Below are positions 54,654 to 64,000 of a stretch of DNA of 64,000 bases, one piece after another. How positions within the stretch are numbered: the first letter of the stretch is position 1; each line of letters opens with the position of its first letter. Under the pieces are notes generated by a model. It saw only the letters and a program-made list of their open reading frames with translations, was not told where the DNA came from and did no database searches. The translations under genes and the position numbers were made by a program. This DNA is from Haliscomenobacter sp. (lineage in GTDB: Bacteria; Bacteroidota; Bacteroidia; Chitinophagales; Saprospiraceae): the NCBI RefSeq assembly GCF_016718685.1, contig NZ_JADKCX010000004.1, forward strand, positions 57,288 to 121,287, read 5' to 3'.

Positions 54654-54736
54654 TTTCGCGCAGATTCTACACAGATTTTTCCGCAGATTTCACGCAGAAG
54701 AATCCGTGTGAAATCTGTGAAAAAATCTGCGCGAAA
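54654..54736. repeat. Intergenic inverted repeat (CGCAGATT / AATCTGCG type)
   Basis: TTTCGCGCAGATT (54654-54666) and AATCTGCGCGAAA (54724-54736) are perfect 13-bp arms; in between are further CACAGATTT/AAATCTGTG words. It lies between the convergent nadB and glycosidase genes. Confidence 0.7.
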
Positions 54737-54755
54737 TCTGTGTGAAATAAAAATT

Positions 54756-57677
54756 TTACTCTCCCCGCATCACCCGTACTGGCCCCAACAATCCCGACTC
54801 CAACAAGGGCCATTCTGGCTTGATCGTGACGTTTGTTTTGGTAATGCGTTCATTTTGCGGCTTGCCTCTATCCCCTACCAGACGGTTGCGCCAAGGTTGA
54901 CCACGGCCACTTCAGTTCATTCCCGCTTGGTTTCAATAAGCCAGTAACAGGCACCCGAAAGGGTGGGCACCACAAAATCCCAGGTCTTTGCCATTGAGTT
55001 TTACCCGGCGATACCGACGTCTTTGACAGTACCCAAATCCAAAGACAGCTTCCCGGTAAGATCAGTGGCATCAAAAACCGTGCGGTACACCGCTGTGCCT
55101 GAGAAATGTTTGATGCCCTCCTCTGGCCGATCGGTCCAACTGATCAAGGAATCCAAACGCAGTTCCTGGTAGCCGTATTCGGGATCAAAAAGTACCCGCC
55201 AGGGCGATTTCAGGGTTTCGACCGTGCGGTAGCTCAGGTAATTGGGGGCTTTGCTGGCCGCTGCTTTGGTACCCCCACTCAAGGGCTTTCTAAATACCAC
55301 AAAGATGGAACCATTGGGGCCAAAGTCGAGCGGCACCAAAGTTTTGCCTTCTTTTTGGTAAAAAGTAGTGGCGTCGCGGATTTCACCCGTAACGGCGTCC
55401 CACAATTCCGGTTGTTTGCCTTGCACCCGAAAGGCGACGGTGACTTGTGTTGCTACCGGGTTTTGGCTACTGAGGAAATAGATGTCTTCTGCTCCCACTT
55501 GGCGGTGGATGTAATCGTATATTTTTCCCTCCGGTTTTTGCACAAAAGCACAATCGGGTACCAAACTTGTCAGCAATACCTCGCGAGCCGTTTTGCCCCA
55601 AATCACCCGTCCCTTCCCTACCGTACGCGCACCCACGGCTCCGGGAGCACTGCCCCATAAGGCTTGTACGAGCTGAGCGCGTTCTTTTTCTGCGTTCGCT
55701 CCACCCACCAAACTGGCCGTACTCAATGCCGGGGTTCCAATCACCGTTGCACCGGCATTGACCAGCGCCTGTATTTTTTTCAAAGCCGCCAGGGACAAAA
55801 CCTGGTGATTGGGCAATACCAGCACCCGGTAGCTCACCCCGTGCGGCAGGACAATCCGTCCATTTTTCACCGCCAAGGCCAGCAATTTGTCTTCATTGAT
55901 GAGGTCGTAATCGTAATCCGGCAAAGCACCTGCCGGGTCGTCCTCCTTGTAGCGCCCCAGATTGGGAATGTGATCGCCGTAGTAGTACAACACATCGGCC
56001 ACCGAGCGCCCCTGTTGCAAGAGCATTTGGCAACGACTCAGGTATTGGATGAAGGGAATGGAATAATGCCACCAGGTAACGTTGGGGTTGAAGTGGGTAC
56101 CCGCAAAATACTCTTGCCCGGGCAACCCCATTTCGCGGGGCGAGCAGGTGAAGGTATGCAGGTAAACCAGGTTCAGCCCGGCGCAGTATTCATGGTCGGC
56201 ACTGGGTTTCATGTCAGCCCAAATCACGTCGTTCCAATGCGGCCCGATGGTGGTAAAGGACTCGGCACCAACCAGTTTTTTATCAAAAATTTTGGCCGCG
56301 CTGGCCGCTTGTTTTACAAAAAAACGATCGATGTGTTTGGAGCGGTGGGGCGAAGGCGACCAAAACTCGCTCATCATGATTTCGGAATGGCTGTAGTTTT
56401 TGAGGCCATCAAATGGGCCTGCGTGTGGCCCTGCCGATTCGGGTTGAATGCCGATGCCGTATTTTTTGGCCCGCTCCGCAAAAACGCGGTAGTGGTTGTC
56501 GGAGATGCAGTCGCTCAAGGTTTTGCGCAAATCGTTCAAAAAGCGGTTGCTGGTTTCGCGGTCGCCGATGATTTTTCCAGCCAAAATGGGCAAATAAGGC
56601 AGGGGGTCGTAACCCCGGCGTTTTTTGAATTCCGCTTCAAAGCCGTCCGTCCAATTCATGCCGCCTGCTTCAAAACTATCGGTTTGCAGGTATTTGAGGG
56701 TTTTGCCCGCCCGGTCGCCAATCATACTCAGGAGCGGTTCTACGTGGGTATCCCAATAGCGGTTGAAATGTTTGGCGCTCATGTAATCGATCACGCGCCC
56801 TTGCCATTTGCCACTGGAGGTGGATACGTGCGCATCGGTGGGGGAATAACCCATCCGAATGACCAGCCACTCGCCAGCCGGAGCCACCCAATCCAGCTGA
56901 CCGGGTTGGAAGTAGGGACTGAGGTTCAACACTTGACTGAGCGCGGCATCTTCTTCTCCGGGAGTGGCTGGTATATCGCTCAACAAAGGCCGGGTTTCGG
57001 GTACCGACCAGCCGACCTCGCGGGTAGCAGCTTTGTTGGCAAAATCGCGGATGGGCTTCCGCCCCTGGTTGTCTTTGTACGGAATGGCCAACACGGCAAT
57101 GTCCTGGTAATAATCGTAGCGGCTGGGGGGCTGCACCAGTGGTTGTTGCACCCGGTTGCCGCCCTGGATTTTGGTTTCAGAAAAAACCACCTGTTTGGCG
57201 GCTTCGGCGGGCGTAATGTCCGGTCCTCCCAGGTTCCAGCCACTCTGGATGCTGAGCGACATGACCAGGCCATGTTTTTCAGCCTCGTTGATGGCGTGCA
57301 GGTACAAGTCGAGCCATTCCGGCGAGCCAAACATCGGCCCTTCGGGTACCTGAGCATTGCCGCGCTGCTCGGCACCTCCCGCGTCAAAGATGCAGGCACC
57401 GCTGAAGCCTTTGGCTTTCATTTCCGCCAAATCACGGGAAATGGCGGCTTTGGTCACGTTGCCGTTGAGCCACCACCACCAACAACGGATGCCGTAGCGC
57501 TGGGGGGATTGAGGAACTGGCGTTGGAGAGCGGGTCTGGAACCGTTAATTGGCCCGAGGCTAAAGTAAAAAAAATGAATAGGCAAAGAATGGTTGCTGAA
57601 CTTGTGCTTGTCAAGTCAAGTTTTGAAGAACAAGAGATAATATCTGTCGACCTGCATATAAAATGGATGAGTGGCAT
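54756..57677 (-). CDS. Exported glycoside hydrolase, GH106 (alpha-L-rhamnosidase)-like, frame broken at both ends
   Basis: The central frame (55001 to about 57520) reads CWWWWLNGNVTKAAISRDLA, MKAKGFSGACIFDAGGAEQR, MSLSIQSGWNLGGPDITPAE, LQTDSFEAGGMNWTDGFEAE and VGAESFTTIGPHWN, the layout of GH106-type TIM-barrel enzymes. A signal peptide (ILCLFIFFTLASGQLTVPDP) lies in another frame up to ATG 57677; a C-run near 57507 is the break. At the C-terminus the frame is lost near 55003 (KDVGIA then RVKLNGKDLG), and WCPPFRVPVTGLLKP and ITKTNVTIKPEWPLLESGLL are readable in other frames to a TAA at 54756. Joined length is about 970 residues. The glycoside cleaved is inferred only from the family. Confidence 0.8.
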
Positions 57678-57724
57678 GTAAAGCTAAATCACTTGCCGAA
57701 GTTGGCGGGGAAAGTAGAAATCTG

Positions 57725-58738
57725 TTAAGAACAATAGCTAAAAAATAAGGTTGCGGAGCTCAGATATTGACGTAAGAGGGGTTTAAATGTAGGCCTGCAA
57801 AATGCCGCCGTAAGCTTTTGTATGATTCGGTCGGAATCCCTCACCGCCTTGGCATAATGCGGAATCGCCACCTCCGGCTCCGCAATCTCCGGATGCCACA
57901 TTTTTTCCCATTCAAAACTGTAGTAACCTGCAAACTTGTCTTTGGTCAGCGCCCGAATGGCCTCTGTGAGCGGGGCTTCACCTTCACCAAGCAGCACGTA
58001 TTCGTGTTTGTCCCTGACCTGTCGGGCGTCTTTGAGGTGGACGTGGCAGATGTATTTTTTCAATTGTTGATGCACCATTTTGGGCGCTTCTTTGGTCACC
58101 GACCACATGTTGTACACATCCCAAATCAGCCCCACCTGCGGGTGTTCGGCAGCGCGCATGATGCTCAACAGCCGTTCCGTGCTGACCACTTTGCCGTGTG
58201 ATTCCAACAAAATTTTGACTCCGCTGCCCTTGGCGTGATTGCCCAATTCGAGCAAACCTTGCGCGATGAGGTCCAGGGTCATTTTTTCATCCTGATCTTT
58301 GGGTAAGTCATCCCGGAAAGACGCGTACGTTGGGACAATCGAGTTGCTGCGCCAAATCGATGAAGCGCCGGGCATCGTCCAGTTGTTTTTTGCGCTTCGT
58401 GGGGTCGGCGTGGTGCAGTTGGGCGGAGGCACCCAAGTCGACAATGCGGAGTTGGTTGGATTCCACCAATTGTTTGCTGGCCGCCAAGCGTGCCGGGGTG
58501 CTGAATTCGGGACAAAGAGGCAAGTCCAATTGCCCCTGGATGCCCCGGATTTCGATACCTTGGTAGCCGTTATCGACTGCACATTTGACGATGGTTTCAA
58601 ACGACCATTTGGGGCAGCCCAAGGTGGAAAAGGCCAGTTTGGGTTGGTATTTTTTGGCAGAAAAAGAAAAATCACCTAAGGCCAGACCCAAGAGGGCGGG
58701 CGAGGTGTGGAGGAATTCACGGCGGGTAAACTTTTCAT
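57725..58738 (-). CDS. Exported sugar phosphate isomerase/epimerase-like TIM-barrel protein, frame broken twice
   Basis: The likely start is ATG 58738. With one A added to a short A-run it reads MKKFTRREFLHTSPALLGLA, a Tat-type signal. The body begins QPKLAFSTLGCPKWSFETIV, NGYQGIEIRGIQGQLDLP. A second shift near 58312 (extra C in TTTCCGGG) joins CPNVRVF to RDDLPKDQDEKMTLDLIAQG. ILLESHGKVVSTERLL, VGLIWDVYNMWSVTKEAP and YICHVHLKDARQVRDKHE carry the metal-binding Glu, Asp and His of the AP-endonuclease-2/xylose isomerase-like fold. It follows no obvious operon but neighbours a GH106-like enzyme, which suggests secreted sugar processing. Confidence 0.8.
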
Positions 58739-58816
58739 GTTCAATTGGTCTGCTTTGAGCTAAAAATACAAGGTTTTACAAACTCCTGAGAGCATATCTA
58801 AAGCAATTGTACTTTT

Positions 58817-60216
58817 CTACTTTCCAGCTATCAATTTCAATACAAATTCCATTTCAAGGTCTTTTTTATTGATCCAATCTGCCACGCTGGGGTACAGGAT
58901 GTAATGGGGGATGGTTCCACGACCGACGTTGGTTTTTGGATCAACCGCATTGGTGTATTTTTGCAAGGGAACCGTGACGGATAGGCCAGCGGGGATGCCG
59001 GTTTTGGGCATCATTCCACTGGTATTGCCCTGGTATCCGCCGCCACTTTCCTGGCCTACGACCAGGGCTTTTTTGTTGTGGGCAAGGATGGCGACAAAGT
59101 CGCTGCAAGAAGACATACACAAACCATTGGTCAAAAGATAGGTTTGTCCTTTAAAGTTGTGCTTGGCTGGTTTTTGTACTTGATAGTAGTCGAATTCATG
59201 GGTCAACCAGGATTTTTTCGAAAAAAAAGTCGGTACATGCCCTTAATTTCCTCGGCTATGGCCTCGGTCACTTCAATTTTTTCCCAATACCGGAATGGTT
59301 TGTCAAAAAAGTAGGACGCCAGCAAAGCGGCGTTTCCATCGGTGCCGCCGCCGTTGTAGCGAAGGTCGATGACCAAATTTTCAATGTGTTGGTCTTTTAA
59401 ACTTTTAAAGGTGGTTTTGATGAATTTTTCAAACTGCTGCCCATTCCTTTTGATTGCCGTTTTTGCAAAAGAATGAATGGTGAGGATGCCCGTATTGGCT
59501 ACAATGTCAAGGGCCAATTGTTTGACATTTGCTGATTCCAGGGTTTCCATAGTGGGAAACACGTCTTTGTTTACCCCTTTGGCCACATACCTTTCTACTT
59601 TTTCCTGAAACCGGATCTCCACTGCAAAATGTTCATTCACTTCAATCATGGTTTGGTACCAAAATGCAAAGCGGTGGTTCAAGAGCAGGATTTTTTCGGT
59701 TTCATTGTACCCGTCAGCTGGAATGGCTTTGATCAAGGTTTTGAGGATATCGGCAATGGACCGATCATTGATGGAAAGGATTTCAGCCGATGTGGGAATA
59801 GATGGATTATTGGAGTAGTTTTTTGTTACGAAAACTCGCCTTTCCTCATCAATAAATACCTCCAAGGAGCAGGGTCGAGGTTGTGTTGAGGAAATCGTTG
59901 CAGGCTCAGAAAGACTTACCCCGGTGTGCAAACATCCAATTTGGGCAAACAATGGCTTTATTTTGCGGTAAAAATTCAATTCATTCAAGGAGTCTTTGAT
60001 GCTCTGGGTCGTGGAGTCAATCAGAAAATCAAAACGTTCCTTGGTGGTGTAACGGTAAAATCCGGGATGTTTTTTACCCAGCTCGGTCATGATGCTGGTC
60101 GTCCAGCGTTTTAAACTGTCGGGGTGGTAATTTTTGTGCGGATCATAACTTGCCTGCGCTTGGGCCGACAGTTTGCTGAGCAGGAGCAGGAGCAACACCA
60201 AAAATCTTAATTTCAT
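58817..60216 (-). CDS. S41-family (C-terminal-processing-like) peptidase, frame broken once
   Basis: The start MKLRFLVLLLLLLSKLSAQA is a signal peptide. HKNYHPDSLKRWTTSIMTEL opens a helical N-terminal part, EILSINDRSIADILKTLIKA is a PDZ-like region, and IENLVIDLRYNGGGTDGNAA begins the catalytic core. Near 59204 one base is missing (RLFFRKNPG then LTHEFDYYQV). The rest holds LLTNGLCMSSCSDFVAILAH, where the catalytic Ser of S41 enzymes is expected, and VGQESGGGYQGNTSG. Joined length is about 466 residues. It probably works in the periplasm; the substrate is unknown. Confidence 0.85.
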
Positions 60217-60285
60217 GCGAATGGATTTCTCTGTGGTTAGGAAGAACATTAAACAGAGAAAAAATTCGCTAATTGGTTGTGTTAT

Positions 60286-61047
60286 CTAAAAAGAGCCAGA
60301 CATTTTGTACCAACAAGCCTTTAAAGCCAGTTCAGTTTTTTTCAACAAAGCTTCGCGGTGGCGTTTGCTCAGGGGAATCTGGTGGTTTTCAACAGAATCA
60401 GGCTGTCTTGTAGGTCAATCGAGAGGATTTTATTGGCATTGACCAAATAACCCCGGTGGGTTTGCATAAAAACCGCTGGAGGCAACATATCGATCAATTC
60501 CAGCAGGGGCAGGCGCACCAAAAACTTTCTTTTCTTCGGTATATATCTGGCAGTAGCGCCCATCGGCTTCGGCATAGAGGATGTCGTTGCTGGCTACTTT
60601 TTCCAACTTTTGGCGCACTTTGATGAACAGGTGGTCTTTGAACAAAAGGTCAGTTTCCCATTCCGGTTCTTCCGCTGATTGATCGGGCAGGTTGCGCACA
60701 CACAACTCAATGCTGCGTTGCAACTGTAGCTCATTAAACGGTTTGGTAATGAACTGTTTGGGACGGGTTCGGGCAGCCCGATTGAAGGTCAGGTCATCTT
60801 GTAGTGAAGTAATAAACACAATGGGGATGTCGAATTCTTTGCTGATCAAATCTGCCAGTTCGATTCCATCGTGGGCACCTTGAATGTGGATGTCCATCAA
60901 AATGAGGTCAGGTGGGTTTTTTCGAATCAATTGCAGCGCTGCGGTGCTGTTGTCAACGGTTCCCAGATGGGTATACTCCAGTTTTTCAATAAGCATTTCG
61001 AGCTTATCGGCGTATAACTCCTCGTCCTCAACGATAAGTATTTTCAT
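60286..61047 (-). CDS. LytTR-type response regulator, frame broken twice
   Basis: The receiver domain MKILIVEDEELYADKLEMLI has the acidic pair, LILMDIHIQGAHDGIELADL the phospho-acceptor Asp, and the switch residues are in VFITSLQD and ITKPFNELQL (Lys). The LytTR DNA-binding domain starts near LLFKDHLFIKVRQKLEKV, IDRYVA being lost to a shift near 60530; FLVRLPLLELIDML, VFMQTHRGYLVNANKILSID is read in another frame. A second shift near 60385 (A-run) leads to HQIPLSKRHREALLKKTELA and a TAG at 60286. Joined length is about 254 residues. It directly follows the sensor kinase gene (12-bp gap). Confidence 0.88.
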
Positions 61048-61059
61048 ACGAGTGGTTGT

Positions 61060-63450
61060 TTAGGCTGCCTTGGGCAAAGAAACGATAAATCGGGAACCTT
61101 CATTGATTTTACTTTCCACTTGCACTTTACCTTTGTTGAGTTCTACAAATTCTTTGACGAGCATCAAGCCCAGGCCGGTGCCTCTTTCACCTGCTGTTCC
61201 TTTTTCGCTGCTTTTATCAATCAAAAACAGTTTTTCCAGTTTTTCGGCAGAAATGCCCGTACCCGTATCATTGACCTTGATAAAAACCTTGTCTTCGTTC
61301 ACTTCGGTGCTGATGGACACCGTTCCTCCGGGGGGCGTAAACTTGATGGCATTGCTCAACAAGTTGCGCAGAATGGCGTGCAGGGTGCTAGCATCGGCGT
61401 ACGCTTCCAGGGTTTCGGGAATCTGGCTTTCCAGTTGGATGTTTTTACCTGGGCATTGGTCTGGAACATAGTCAACACTTCGGTGCTGACCTTGATGAAT
61501 GTTCAAGGGCGCAGGGCGATAGGGGATGACTCCTTGTTGGAGCAAAGCCCAGTTGAGCAAGTTGTCCAAAAGCGCGGTGAGTTGTTTGGCGGTTTTATCT
61601 ACCCGTTCAGCAAGTAAGGCCAGCTTTTCAGGGCGCTGTTTTCCAGGTAAAGCCATTTGCTCACCTACCCCGTCCAGGGCGATGATTGGGCTGCGGATAT
61701 CATGGGCAATGATGCCAAAAAATTTGTCTTTGGTGGCGTTGAGTTGCTGTAATTTCTGGTTTTGTGCCCTGAGTTCTTTTTGTGTTTTTCGCAATTGTAA
61801 AAACAGATAGCTACCAATCAGGATAATGCCCAACAGGGCTAAAGCCAATGCCAGATAAAGGCGGTTGCGGGTGCTGAGCAAGGCGGTTTCTCGTTCGGCC
61901 CGTTCTTTGGCTTGTTGGTAGTCGGCAACATTCTGGCCTACTTGTTCTTGTTTGAGTTTTTCCTGGGCATGATTGGTAAGATACTGTCGTGTAGCTGGAA
62001 ATAGTTTTGGTGGTAAATCAAGGCTTGTTGAAAATCCCCGGCTTGGGCGCTGATTTGACTCAAGAGCTGCTGTACCAGTTTTTGTTGATCCAAAGATCCA
62101 TACTGCCTGGCAAAATCAAGAGCTAATAAGCCGTAATGTTTGCCGAATCCAGTTGAGTAAGGGCAGCATAAACCCTCGCGATCTCGATATAGTTGTTCAG
62201 GTGGCATGATGGAGAAAAACGTTGGTTGAGTGCCAAAGCACGCTGAAAATAGCCCAGCGCCTTTTGCTGCTTTTTTTGCTGCTGCAAGACCCGGCCAATA
62301 TCCGTTAGCACAAAAGACAAACGGCTCGAATCTTTGATAATGCCGTTCAACCGAGCGGCCTCGTTGTAAAATTGCAAGGCGCTTTGCGTTCGATTTTGTG
62401 ACAAAGCGACCTGCCCCAAACGGCTATAGTTTTGAATCATGCCGAGTGTATCCAGAATTGATGTATTGATTTTTAAAGCTTTTCGATAATAGGTTTCGGC
62501 TACTGCCCAGTCTTTCATGCGATAAAAAATGGAACCCAGTTCTTGAATGTCTACGGCCAGATACAGCGGCGCATGATTTTTTTCATGGATTTGAATGGCT
62601 TTTTGATACTGGTCAATCGCCTGGTCGTATTTACCCAGAGCGATGTAGTTAACGGCGAGCTCTTCATGCGCCCATACCAGATTGTTCTCTGTACCGTTTT
62701 TTTGAGCAAGACCCTGGGCAGTTTGAGCCAATTCCAGTGCTTTGGATAGATCGGCCCGATTGAAGTAGACCCTGGATAAATAGAGAGTACCTGGATTTTG
62801 TTCAACTCGCCCCCATCAGCATCCATGGCGCTGGGTCGCCCCAATTTTGGGTCAATAAAAGGATGGGTTTTGACCCGTTCAAAATAATACAGGGCTTTTT
62901 GGAAGTGATCGAATGTTTTAGCTTCGTCGCCAGTAGTCATATACGCCAGTGCGGCAACTTTGTGCATGTTGCCAATGTGTTTATCGGGCACGGTTTTATC
63001 TCCTTTTTGCAGGGCGCTGTTCAATATCTTTAAAGCCTCTTTGTAATTGTTTTTACTGTAAAGGTAGTATTCGGCCAAGTGGTAGGAAGCAAACGCTTCA
63101 ACTGGTTGTGAGTGGATATCGCGGGCAATTTTCAAGGCTTGTGTGGCATTGTTTAGGCCGATCTCTGGATGGGTGCTGCTGTTGGTTTGAATTTTAAAAA
63201 GCAAAGCCATCGCAATGCCAGCCCGGTCTTTGTTTTTGCGCGCTAGTTGTAATGCCTGGTCGGCGTAGGTGTCCCCGGCAGATGGTCCACCGGCAAAAGC
63301 GAAGCTCTGGTTAAGCCTAACAGCATCTACTTTTTGGATGGGATGCTGGGTATTGGGAAGGATTTCCTGAAGACTATCGACCAGCCATTTTCTGCCGTAC
63401 ATGTTGAAAAACAAAGCAGTAAATAGGCTTGTCAGAATTATGCTTTTCAT
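61060..63450 (-). CDS. TPR-containing sensor histidine kinase, frame broken several times
   Basis: The gene starts MKSIILTSLFTALFFNMYGR, an export signal, followed by 6-8 TPR-like repeats (ALKILNSALQKGDKTVPDKH; YDQAIDQYQKAIQIHEKNHA; AVAETYYRKALKINTSILDT). One membrane segment is in NRLYLALALALLGIILIGSY, then a coiled coil (KTQKELRAQNQKLQQLNATK). HisKA has KFFGIIAHDIRSPIIALDGV with the phospho-His, and HATPase_c has LRNLLSNAIKFTPPGGTVSI, VNDTGTGIS and GTGLGLMLVKEF. Shifts lie near 62775, 62150 and 61960. At about 61443-61503 the frame is lost and regained. Total ~795 residues. The adjacent response regulator is of LytTR type, an unusual partner for a HisKA kinase. Confidence 0.88.
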
Positions 63451-63676
63451 ATGGGTAGCAGTGAATGTGCATGCAAGAATCTGAACTTAAAGATAAGCAT
63501 AAATCTAGGATATAGGCCACCTACAGTCTATAACCAAAATATGCCCATTCATAACCACAATGAATGCTATTCGTATCCAATTTCGTTTTTGCAAGGGCAA
63601 TTCAGGGCAATTTTATTTCCGGAAACCCCGATTTGGTTTCAACACTGCTTCTTCTTCACAATACAACTCAAAAACC

Positions 63677-64000
63677 ATGCTGCTCATCACCAAAACCTGT
63701 CGACACAATTTACTCGGCGCCAATCCTGCCCCAAATCTAATCAGTTGGGCGCTTACCATTGGTTTATTTACCCTGACCTTTCAGCTTTCTGCCCAGGGCT
63801 GGAGCCTGTTGTACAATCGCTTTCAAGGTTCCCTTCAGTTTGAAAATGGAAAACCGGTTTTAAAGCCCCAGGAAACAATGCCATTTGGATGATTAAAGGC
63901 ATTGCGAACAGTACCGATGTGTGCGCATCAAACACGTGCCTGCTGGCAGATACCTACACGCAGAAACAGATGCCCAGTTTCCAGGCATCGGCCCCATTCA
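63677..64000 (+). CDS. Exported protein of unknown function, 5-prime part, frame broken once
   Basis: The start MLLITKTCRHNLLGANPAPN precedes a hydrophobic signal (ALTIGLFTLTFQLSAQG). GWSLLYNRFQGSLQFENGKP and VLKPQ follow. One G appears to be missing near 63876, after which NNAIWMIKGIANSTDVCASN, TCLLADTYTQKQMPS continues to the window edge. I do not recognise a family. Only about 108 residues are visible. Confidence 0.55.

Noticed and set aside
55664..57568. 634-codon plus-strand frame opposite the glycosidase
   Set aside because: Antisense shadow; the minus-strand frame carries all GH106-like motifs.
1..64000. tRNA, rRNA, CRISPR or prophage
   Set aside because: No cloverleaf with a CCA-type end, no rRNA core motifs, no regularly spaced direct repeats and no phage structural genes were seen by eye.

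Overview
The window reads as a Bacteroidota chromosome segment, probably from the Saprospiria (Haliscomenobacter-like; this placement is inference). The grounds are family content typical of that phylum: a DUF4783 protein, an HYC_CC_PP protein, DUF2911, TPR/PD40/SPOR envelope proteins, a DUF1080 3-keto-sugar hydrolase, a fused ThrA in a thrABC operon, and promoter-like TAnnTTT boxes. No rRNA, tRNA or CRISPR array was recognised.

Layout. 0-0.4 kb: C-terminus of a REP-associated IS200-like transposase, two REP-like hairpins, and a 34-bp palindrome that contains a perfect parS-like 16-mer. 0.4-5.2 kb: thrABC on the minus strand. 5.5-9.2 kb: a serpin and a DUF5682 protein. 9.4-13.6 kb: an AT-rich accessory island with a protein ending in an EAD11-like domain, a DUF4365 protein, BrnT-like and HTH/PIN toxin-antitoxin genes, and a DUF6155 protein. 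13.7-14.0 kb: sequence that looks corrupted. 14.0-17.4 kb: mfd. 17.5-26.8 kb: a beta-lactamase-fold hydrolase, a nucleotidyltransferase, a Gfo/Idh oxidoreductase, an MFS transporter and DUF1080 (a likely 3-keto-sugar locus), then a large BNR-repeat exoprotein. 27-37.3 kb: an alpha/beta hydrolase, trhO, and a copper/heavy-metal efflux operon (HYC_CC_PP, DUF2911, CusA, CusC, CusB, metal-binding lipoprotein). 37.4-54.6 kb: mainly housekeeping genes (serC, purN, rluB-type synthase, methylmalonyl-CoA mutase, gpmI, nadB) mixed with two large SPOR-type envelope proteins. 54.7-60.2 kb: a GH106-like hydrolase, a sugar epimerase and an S41 peptidase. 60.3-63.5 kb: a LytTR response regulator and a TPR sensor kinase. 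The last gene runs off the window.

The most important caveat is sequence quality. About fifteen genes, including conserved ones (mfd, mutA/scpA, gpmI, nadB, cusA), are split by single-base frameshifts, many in homopolymers, and the histidine kinase has a stretch where the frame is lost and then restored. This pattern fits sequencing or assembly indels better than gene decay. Broken genes are therefore given as one feature over the whole gene, with break points in the text.

Biologically most interesting are the paired parS-like sites, the dispersed REP-like hairpins with their transposase, the divergent DUF5682 / EAD11-like pair at the edge of the accessory island, the candidate operator of the HTH-PIN module, and the in-frame DUF2911-CusA fusion.
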